Of a stretch of DNA of 64,000 bases, positions 9,040 through 15,045 are shown in pieces; position 1 is the first letter of the stretch; every line of letters begins with the position of its first letter. Position numbers and translations under genes: made by a program. The stretch comes from Singulisphaera sp045290345 (lineage in GTDB: Bacteria; Planctomycetota; Planctomycetia; Isosphaerales; Isosphaeraceae), in contig NZ_CP155447.1 in NCBI RefSeq assembly GCF_045290345.1, positions 7,068,001-7,132,000 on the forward strand, in the 5' to 3' direction. Under the pieces are notes generated by a model. That model was not told where the DNA came from. It did not search any database and worked only from the letters and a program-made list of their open reading frames with translations.

Positions 9040-9549
9040 ATGCCGATCCTCACTTATCTGACCTCCGAGAAGCATGCCGGTCTGATTCGCCGGTCCGGGA
9101 TCAGGGGGGCCACCGGTGGATTCGGCGCACACAGGGGCGTCTTCTGCATGCCGGTTCTCCCCGACTACTTCACCACGCACCAATGGCTCCGGGAGCTAAA
9201 GCGGCGGGGACAGAGGACCATCGTGGCCATCGATTTCCGCCTCCGATCCGATGCCCCAGCCTGGGTTGGGCATTACAATCAGCCGCACGTCGAGACGACC
9301 GTGGGCGGGGCTGTCGGAATGCTGATGGAGTTGGCCGACACTCGTGGGTTCGAGGTCATCGTCCCCCGATCGATCCGACCTGATGAGATTCTCCGAGTCC
9401 GCAAGGTGAGGCAGGTACTCGGGTGGCGTTACTTCCCCGATGCTCACGGCAAACGACCGACCTGTGCTTGCCGAATGTGCCTGCCCAAGGGAACGATCAA
9501 ATCCAGTCGGCTCCGTCACCGCCTCGATCCCACGGGCGAGAATTACTAA
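9040..9549 (+). CDS. Conserved hypothetical protein, possible ADP-ribosyltransferase-like fold
   Basis: 169 aa from the Met at 9040, which matches where conserved sequence begins (LTYLTSEKHAGLIRRSGIRG). Other recognisable stretches are GVFCMPVLPDYFTTHQWLRE, TIVAIDFRL, VWVGHYNQPHVETT-like (WVGHYNQPHVETTVGG), FEVIVPRSIRPDEI and CACRMCLPKGTIKSSRLRHR. The order (short strand, 'LI..GIRG' helix, GVF strand, paired Cys near the C-terminus) recalls ADP-ribosyltransferase/KptA-like folds, but this is a guess. The Cys pattern CACRMC may bind a metal. It lies alone between non-coding stretches. Confidence 0.65.
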   Translation: MPILTYLTSEKHAGLIRRSGIRGATGGFGAHRGVFCMPVLPDYFTTHQWLRELKRRGQRTIVAIDFRLRSDAPAWVGHYNQPHVETTVGGAVGMLMELADTRGFEVIVPRSIRPDEILRVRKVRQVLGWRYFPDAHGKRPTCACRMCLPKGTIKSSRLRHRLDPTGENY

Positions 9550-9671
9550 AATTCGGGCCGATCTTCTCAGGAACATGCCGTCATGTCCCACCGAGTGACC
9601 GTCCCTGCCTTGATCGGCGCTGCCCAGCATCGTATTGGGATTGGGGCAGGAAGTTGGCGAGCTTCGCCCGG

Positions 9672-10322
9672 CTAATCGTGCTTTTCGGCCAACTTACGCT
9701 GTCTTCTCCACTCACCGAAACCCACCTTGCTATCGGAATTGATCCACTCGACGAACTCCTTGCGTTCGGAGACGTGCCTGGCGTAGAAGCGTGACCACCA
9801 ATCGTCCCACGTGCCTGGGAACCCCGCCGATTCCCATTCGCTCATCGCCCGAACAGTAAGATGCCCCCTGTCTTCGTCATCCTGATCGAGGCGATTGTTG
9901 TACGTCTTTGCATCCGTCAGGTTCGCGAACAGCGTCTTGGCGTCCAGCGGATTCTTGAAATGCTGGTAGACTCGCATCTGGGTCTCGGTGGGAAGCATAA
10001 AGATGGGGTAGTGGCCCGGCCTGCAAGAGAACGCACGCCAGGTCCCGTAGAGATCAGATTCGTACAGGCATGTGCCATGTTCCCAGATGTGCGAATGCTC
10101 CGGCTCCACGTGTGCTGCGTACCATCGGCTGCAATTGGTCTCATGAAGCCTTGAAATCGGGAGTGGTCCGTAGGTGGAGTCCACCCGGTTGAGGCGGCAA
10201 ATCACGCAGGTCTTGGCTCGGCGTGTGAAGGGCAGAAAGCCGCCGAGCACAAGCAGAACGATCACCACAACGGCCACCACCACCGCCGTCAATCTCCGCG
10301 TCGTTAGTAGGGAAAGTCGCAT
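9672..10322 (-). CDS. Membrane-anchored planctomycete hypothetical protein
   Basis: 216 aa from the Met at 10322 (MRLSLLTTRRLTAVVVAVVV). One N-terminal transmembrane helix (about 12-31) is preceded by the TTRRL leader seen in many small planctomycete proteins. The body has CVICRLNR, a likely redox or metal pair, and several His/Cys/Trp residues (HETNCSRWYAAHVEPEHSH, CLYESDLYGTWRAFSCRPGH). Topology suggests that the body is outside the cytoplasm. No catalytic family is recognised. A frameshifted gene with the same TTRRLM leader lies directly upstream, so the two may once have been co-transcribed. Confidence 0.7.
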   Translation of the reverse strand: MRLSLLTTRRLTAVVVAVVVIVLLVLGGFLPFTRRAKTCVICRLNRVDSTYGPLPISRLHETNCSRWYAAHVEPEHSHIWEHGTCLYESDLYGTWRAFSCRPGHYPIFMLPTETQMRVYQHFKNPLDAKTLFANLTDAKTYNNRLDQDDEDRGHLTVRAMSEWESAGFPGTWDDWWSRFYARHVSERKEFVEWINSDSKVGFGEWRRQRKLAEKHD

Positions 10323-10335
10323 GGGAACCTCGGGG

Positions 10336-10538
10336 CTATTCCGGTGGGGGACGATCCCCACGCCCGACGAGAAGCCAATACGCAACAAAGGGCAGTGCGA
10401 CCACGCCGCACATCAGACCGAGTCCCGTCATCGCGAAGAAAACGATGTCGTCTCCTGGTCTCAGCGGGAACAAAGACGGTATGCTGCCGCCGCCAATCCG
10501 GCGATCGCCACCAACGCCATCAGCCGCCGCGTCGTCAT
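10336..10538 (-). pseudogene. Small two-helix membrane protein, apparently frameshifted
   Basis: The Met at 10538 opens MTTRRLMALVAIAGLAAAAY, a typical planctomycete leader with one helix, but this frame stops after 25 codons. In the next frame the sequence continues LFPLRPGDDIVFFAMTGLG and VVALPFVAYWLLVGRGDRP to a stop at 10336, giving a second helix. Joining the two frames near 10465-10475 gives a sensible protein of about 66 aa. It could be a real indel or a sequencing error. Confidence 0.4.
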
Positions 10539-10669
10539 TCGTGGGAGTCGCACAGAGCCCTCGATGGGCAGCGTCAGGGGTTCGCCGAAATGCGGATGGT
10601 TCACTTTCTCGAGGCGTCTCGGGACAGGGACAAATGCGCTGCATGTCTCAACCCAGAGAACGAGACAGT

Positions 10670-10789
10670 CAGTGGCCATGCACCCAAACAGGGCAAACCA
10701 AGAGGCTTGAGTAAGCGGCCAAGACTCGAGGACAAATGTGCAGTTTTGCTAAATTCCCCAGATTTCCCAATTAAAGTGTATGGCCACTT
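10670..10789. repeat. ~120-bp TIR element, family A copy
   Basis: CAGTGGCCAT at 10670-10679 and ATGGCCACTT at 10780-10789 (one mismatch to the perfect inverse). The interior is nearly identical to the 6681 copy. It sits between the divergently oriented genes at 10538 (minus) and 10847 (plus). Confidence 0.85.
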
Positions 10790-10846
10790 GCATGGGCCTT
10801 GCAACAGCCGAAGTTTCATTCCACATTAACTCCAGGGTCAGCCGCA

Positions 10847-11344
10847 ATGAAAATTGGGTTTAGTCAAATATACGTTGAGCCAAGTGCTTGTTTTCCCTTT
10901 TCGCACTTATTTCAGCGGCGGTTGTCAGAAGAAGTGACAGCCCTCGTCGAGCCATCCGCTCTGTTTGTCGAGAGATACGGAGAAGACTTTGAGTTAATGT
11001 TCCGAATTAGCGCCAAGCAAGCTCTCGATGACACCGAGATTCGAGGACCGACGGTCTTCAAAAAGACTAAAGATGTAGAGTACACCACGTTCTTGCCGTT
11101 TGCCGTAATCATGCGCCAAGCTGATGCGCCTAGACACGCCATAATATTCTTACTGAAGGGTGTTTATGAGGTATTTGATTTGCTGGATATATCAAAATTC
11201 AAACTTCTCGACAAACAAGCTGAGTTAATCGAGGGCATCTGTTCTGATCCAACAATGCTTCGTGCTCCATCTTGGAATGAAGCCGACAATAAGACGCATG
11301 TCAGGGCTGTTTTTGAGGCATTTTTTCGACAAGGCGGAGGATGA
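10847..11344 (+). CDS. Hypothetical protein in an A+T-richer segment
   Basis: 165 aa from the Met at 10847 (MKIGFSQIYVEPSACFPFSH). The sequence is a balanced, soluble-looking protein with alternating strands and helices (FELMFRISAKQALDDTEIRG, TTFLPFAVIMRQADAPRHA, GVYEVFDLLDISKFKLLDKQ) and no signal peptide. Codons end in A/T far more often than in neighbouring genes, suggesting recent acquisition. Size and style resemble immunity-type or phage-associated cytoplasmic proteins, but no family is recognised. It directly follows a family-A element. Confidence 0.6.
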   Translation: MKIGFSQIYVEPSACFPFSHLFQRRLSEEVTALVEPSALFVERYGEDFELMFRISAKQALDDTEIRGPTVFKKTKDVEYTTFLPFAVIMRQADAPRHAIIFLLKGVYEVFDLLDISKFKLLDKQAELIEGICSDPTMLRAPSWNEADNKTHVRAVFEAFFRQGGG

Positions 11345-11395
11345 GAAGACCTAAACGACCGAAGTCAAAATAAGCCAGGCGATCGCTCAATGGGA

Positions 11396-11650
11396 TGACT
11401 CACGCGGAGACGCGGAGAACGCGGAGAACGCGGAGAACGCGGAGGAAGGAGAATTGATAAAACCTAACGAGATTGCACTGACATTTATGGACACATCGAT
11501 CAAAAGTCAACAGCCTCCCCCCCCTCTCTCTCCGCGTCTCCGTGCCTCCACGTGAACCAAGGGCAAGCCGGTGGTGATGCATGAGGCAGGTTATCGCTCG
11601 CTCGGGTGACTCACGCGGAGACGCGGAGAACGCGGAGGAAAGAGGAGGAC
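11396..11650. repeat. Direct and inverted CACGCGGAGACGCGGAGAA repeats
   Basis: GACTCACGCGGAGACGCGG starts near 11397 and again near 11610. In the first block, GCGGAGAAC is repeated in tandem four times. Between the blocks, near 11527-11556, lies the inverse-like CTCTCCGCGTCTCCGTGCCT followed by CCACGTGAACC. The whole could fold into a large hairpin or serve as a mobile-element scar. A second imperfect unit (GGCAGGTTATCGCTCGCTC against CAGGCGATCGCTCAATG) precedes each block. Confidence 0.7.
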
Positions 11651-11667
11651 TGATGGGACCTTTGGTA

Positions 11668-11783
11668 AGAGCCAGGCACCCAAGATGAGCAGGACAGGGT
11701 TCCTGGACGGTCTATCGGGAAGGCGAACCAGGCTGAAGCCTGCCGATCTCTCCCAGGCAAACCCATTGAAGTACCTGGCGACC
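11668..11783. repeat. Divergent copy of the family-A TIR element
   Basis: GAGCCAGGCACCCAAGATGA at the left and CCCATTGAAGTACCTGGCGA at the right correspond to the two ends of family A (GCCATGCACCCAAACAGGG; CCCAATTAAAGTGTATGGCC). Length is 116 bp. Only the ends and some interior positions are alike. Confidence 0.45.
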
Positions 11784-11803
11784 TGGCCCGTTGTCGGCTG
11801 GCG

Positions 11804-12187
11804 TTAGTTCGCGTACCGAATATCGATCGACAGATGTCGCTGACCGTCAAAGACCGGGTGGGGAGGGTCGAGCGGAATCGGGATGGAGGGATGGGCCTTC
11901 GCGTGTTCGTACTTACGCCGTAGGGCGGCGTGGTGTAGTCTCCATGCACGGTTCATCCGACCCAACTGCTCTGGTCCTACGGATTGCCCGGTTTGCCTGT
12001 TCCGAGCACGGATGATGCGAACTTGCTCGTGCTGCCTGTGATAAATGGCCGCTTGCCCGAACCAAAAAGCCAAACGCCTCTCACGCACGATCCTCACGGT
12101 TGTCATGGTTCCTGCAATCAGCAGAGCGATCACGGCCACGGCGATCATCGAATTTCCAACCGTGAACCGCACGCGGGGGATTCGCAT
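11804..12187 (-). CDS. Small membrane-anchored planctomycete protein
   Basis: 127 aa from the Met at 12187 (MRIPRVRFTVGNSMIAVAVI), with GGAGG 8 bases upstream. One N-terminal helix (about 13-31, SMIAVAVIALLIAGTMTTV) follows a basic leader. After it comes a basic, His-rich helical body (FWFGQAAIYHRQHEQVRIIR, WRLHHAALRRKYEHAKAHP), then a Pro-rich end. The leader-helix-H/R-rich body plan recurs in Isosphaeraceae genomes; function is unknown. Confidence 0.7.
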   Translation of the reverse strand: MRIPRVRFTVGNSMIAVAVIALLIAGTMTTVRIVRERRLAFWFGQAAIYHRQHEQVRIIRARNRQTGQSVGPEQLGRMNRAWRLHHAALRRKYEHAKAHPSIPIPLDPPHPVFDGQRHLSIDIRYAN

Positions 12188-12278
12188 CGCCTTGCCTCCA
12201 GTCTCGCCGTTGGTATCCATTGAAGTTACCACGACATGCACACGGTTGCACCTGGTCAGGCCAACCCGTGCAGAGAGT

Positions 12279-12345
12279 CGGTGGCCAGACACCAAACGAG
12301 GTAAGGCAGGGAATTTGGAGAAGCCATTGAGGTCCGTGGCTACTC
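12279..12345. repeat. Shortened divergent family-A element
   Basis: CGGTGGCCAGACACCAAACG at the left and CCATTGAGGTCCGTGGCTAC at the right match both ends of the 1462 copy's first half and of family A, with only about 67 bp in all. The middle is deleted or this is a shorter subfamily. Confidence 0.4.
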
Positions 12346-12628
12346 TTGCCGCGCCTTCCGGAGCTGGCCTTCGCCCCTAGACCTCCCATCGCACGAATGT
12401 TGGCCTCTCGTTCGATTGCGTTGCCAGGGCCGCTCGGTTTCCTCTCGCCAATTCTCTCTGGAGAAGCAGTTACCAAGGTACGTTCGCCGCGATTCGAGTA
12501 GAATGAGGCAGCAAGAAGGCCGAGGTCGGCTTTCGAGTTCTTCGAACGGTCCGGGCCCACGACTGGCCAACGATGTTGTTCGACGCGGGGCCGGTGCTCG
12601 ATGGCGGAGTCACTGGGAGATTGTTCGG

Positions 12629-13216
12629 ATGTTGAGAAATTCCAGGGTGAACCGATGGCGAGCGGTTCTCGCCTTGATATCGCTTGGCTTCGTCTTTGCC
12701 GGATGCAACCGGACGGGCAAGTTGGCGTCGGAACCTGACGATCAGACAGCGAGCCAGTCGTTCACAAGTCGCCCCGCAGGAGATACCGATATGCCGTCAG
12801 CAAAGGACGACAACCTGGATGCGGCGGATCCCAAGTTCAACCCCCTCTCGGCCGACGAAGAACGGGTGATCTTGGGGAAAGGGACTGAGCTTCCTTTCAA
12901 GGGTGAATACACCGATTTGACTGACCCCGGCACCTACGTTTGCCGGCGTTGCAACGCGCCGCTGTATCGTTCCGACAATAAATTTGCCAGCGATTGCGGC
13001 TGGCCCAGCTTCGACGACGAAATCCCGGGCGCGGTCAAAAGAATGCCTGACAGTGACGGTTCACGTACCGAGATCCTCTGCAAAAACTGCGACGGGCATC
13101 TCGGCCATGTCTTCGAGGGAGAACAGCTCACATCCAAGAACACGCGACACTGCGTAAACTCACTGTCGATGAAGTTCTACCCAAAAGGGAAGGAGATCCC
13201 TGCGGTGATCAAATAA
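12629..13216 (+). CDS. msrB: Peptide-methionine (R)-S-oxide reductase, predicted lipoprotein
   Basis: Reduces methionine-R-sulfoxide in proteins. From the Met at 12629 the protein is 195 aa, longer than a plain MsrB because of an N-terminal lipoprotein signal (RAVLALISLGFVFAGC, lipobox FAGC) and a linker. The SelR domain runs from about residue 70: FKGEYTDLTDPGTYVCRRC, DCGWPSFDDEIPGAV, ILCKNCDGHLGHVFEG, RHCVNSLSMKF. CRRC and CKNC are the zinc-binding pairs, and Cys175 in RHCVNS is the catalytic cysteine. The export signal implies action on oxidised envelope proteins. The frame opens at 12416 but the upstream part has no similarity. Confidence 0.93.
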   Translation: MLRNSRVNRWRAVLALISLGFVFAGCNRTGKLASEPDDQTASQSFTSRPAGDTDMPSAKDDNLDAADPKFNPLSADEERVILGKGTELPFKGEYTDLTDPGTYVCRRCNAPLYRSDNKFASDCGWPSFDDEIPGAVKRMPDSDGSRTEILCKNCDGHLGHVFEGEQLTSKNTRHCVNSLSMKFYPKGKEIPAVIK

Positions 13217-13581
13217 CCTGGTTTCGCTGAGAATCGTAGGGTTCTGCGCTTTCCGCGACTTCATGATGCATTTGATTCGTTCGGGATCTAAGAGTCTGTC
13301 CCAGAAGGTGAATCCCACGGGAGCTTTTGAATGATCTGCTGGGTGCCATGCGGTTCCGTACTCGGAACCCATGCGGGAATGCCTTGGCCTGGCGCGCACG
13401 GGTTCCGAGTACGGAACCCGTGGCACCCAAACGGCCTTCAATTTTCGGTTTCCCTGAACTTACGAGACAGACTCTAAGCCGGCAGGTCCGCGCCGCCCGC
13501 GAGGCTGCCGGCTGGACAGACAGAGCAGACAAGGGCACGGAGGGAACATTCTCGGCTGGAGTGCCCGGCTACTCTCGAGTC
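13217..13581. other. Intergenic region occupied by a miniature element
   Basis: Between msrB and the transposase remnant lies the 183-bp element at 13292-13474 (separate entry); the frames in this stretch are parts of it. Nothing else is seen. Confidence 0.7.
13292..13474. mobile_element. 183-bp miniature inverted-repeat element (family B), copy 1
   Basis: Starts GAGTCTGTCCCAGAAGG and ends ACTTACGAGACAGACTC, so the ends are inverted repeats (GAGTCTGTC, with partial extension). It is flanked by TAA on both sides (13289-13291 and 13475-13477), a TNA target duplication as seen for part of the IS5 group. The interior has two palindromes, GGTTCCGTACTCGGAACC and GGTTCCGAGTACGGAACC, which can also pair with each other, flanked by GGGTGCCA/TGGCACCC. 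An apparently identical copy lies inverted at 31113-31295. It has no transposase of its own. Confidence 0.85.
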
Positions 13582-14015
13582 GTGCCACGAACCACTCACG
13601 CCGCAGTCGGCGGCATGGTCTACCACGCCTTTTGAATCGCGGCAACCGGCGCGAGCCGGTCATTCACAAGCCCGCCGACTACGACGCCTTCCTCCAGGCG
13701 ATCGCCGATGCCCGTCAGCGTCTCTCCCTCTTCGGTTTTTGCCTGATACCGAACCAGTTCCATCTGGTCGTCCGGCCCCGGGAGGACGGCGACCTCGAGC
13801 GGTGGAAGCGCTGGCGGCTCACGCTCAGCGATACCGCCGCCATGACAAGACAACCGGCCCCATCTGGCAAGGGCCTGACAAGGCAATCCCCGTCCAGGAC
13901 GATGCCCACCTCGCGACGGTGCTTCGCTACGTCGAGCGGAATCCCCTCAGGGCCGAACTGGTCGCGCGGGCCGAGCACGGTCGGCGGACGAGGAGTGGAC
14001 CCGTCAAACGACGCA
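13582..14015 (+). pseudogene. RAYT-type (Y1/IS200-like) transposase, broken by frameshifts
   Basis: Three frames together give a REP-associated tyrosine transposase: VPRTTHAAVGGMVYHAF, then (after a shift near 13630) NRGNRREPVIHKPADYDAFL, RLSLFGFCLIPNQFHLVVRP, then (after a shift near 13815) GPIWQGPDKAIPVQDDAHL and TVLRYVERNPLRAELVARAE. The HLVV stretch holds the metal-binding His of the HUH-like site (NQFHLV instead of the usual NHWHLV, so one His is lost). The missing His and the two shifts mean it is inactive. Family members process short palindromic repeats. Confidence 0.8.
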
Positions 14016-15045
14016 GACGCTGGAACTGGAATCGAGCCTTCGGCCCCCCTCCGTCCTTCTGCCCCAATCACATCAACTTGCTCGCACATTTAAACATCCA
14101 ACAGAATCGCATCCATTTTTTCCAATTCCATTAATCTTATTCTGTATCCGAGCTCGCTGAGGTCAGTTGGCTGAGTAACCGGGCCGCAAGACAAGATGGA
14201 ACTGGCCCGCGGCATTCCCCCCCGGCAAAGGGACTCCTCCCGGCTCACGTCGCACATCACCGCCCCGAGATGCTGTCGCTGGATCGGCAAATGCCGGTCT
14301 CCGAGCATGAGCCGGAGCCAGAGGAAGAAGGGCATCGTCGTCTTGCCAGCATGCTCGGGGGAGTTGAGGAAGAAGGGCATCGTCGTCTTGCCAGCATGCT
14401 CGGGGGAGCTTCCGAACGAGCCTGACGTAGGCCTCCCGGAACAAGTGGGAGGCGCCGACCTGCCGCAAGATCCGGCGGGCGACCCCAGCCTTCGCAGCCA
14501 GGTCCAAAGCTCGAACCGTTCGAGTTCTCACAACTGATGCACGAAACACAGGCCGATCGGGATGTACTAGAGAAGCACTCAATTCGGGTGCCCGTTTTCG
14601 ATCAACCCGTGGTCGGCGTCCGAAACTCTCGGGCGGGCCACCTGGACCACAGCATGAGGCGAGCGGCTTGTCCCCATTGATCCGTGCACCCCCGAAAGCC
14701 AACCCCTTGAAGGGAGCCTGCGTCACCGACATCGGCCTCGTGAAATCCGGGCCAATCGACATTTTTATCGATCCCCGCACGGGAACCTTACGCAGGTAGT
14801 ACCTCAGGGCCGGGATCGGCCCTACGAGTTGTGGGTCAGGACGCCCGGTCGAAAAGAACCGTGAGCGGCCCCGCACCCCTCGAAATCCGAGGCTCGAGCG
14901 TGATCCGCGATGGCCGTGACCAGTTCACGGGGGCGGCGAAACGGCGTTGCGAACCCGCGGCCGAGCCGGGCGATTCGTTCCTGCAACGAATCTGCGTTGA
15001 AATCCGCACATGCATCACATTACAACACTCTCAGGAGCTGACACC
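14016..15045. other. Long stretch without a recognisable gene
   Basis: About 1 kb between the transposase remnant and the RTX protein. Open frames on both strands (for example 14163-14876 minus) show no family and mirror each other. It contains a 45-bp perfect tandem duplication at 14321-14410. The last ~100 bases should hold the promoter of the RTX gene. Confidence 0.5.
14321..14410. repeat. 45-bp unit repeated twice in tandem
   Basis: GAGGAAGAAGGGCATCGTCG begins at 14321 and again at 14366; the units are identical apart from the last base or two. This is a recent local duplication; 45 is a multiple of three, so it would keep a reading frame if coding, but no real gene is seen here. Confidence 0.85.

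Larger units (their letters stand above)
11345..11803. other. Intergenic region rich in CGCGGAGA-type repeats
   Basis: No gene. The stretch holds a tandem and inverted CGCGGAGA repeat cluster (separate entry) and a divergent family-A copy at about 11668-11783. Confidence 0.6.

Noticed and set aside
14163..14876. 237-codon minus-strand frame before the RTX gene
   Set aside because: No motif, contains the tandem duplication, and overlaps equally long frames on the other strand; no evidence of coding.
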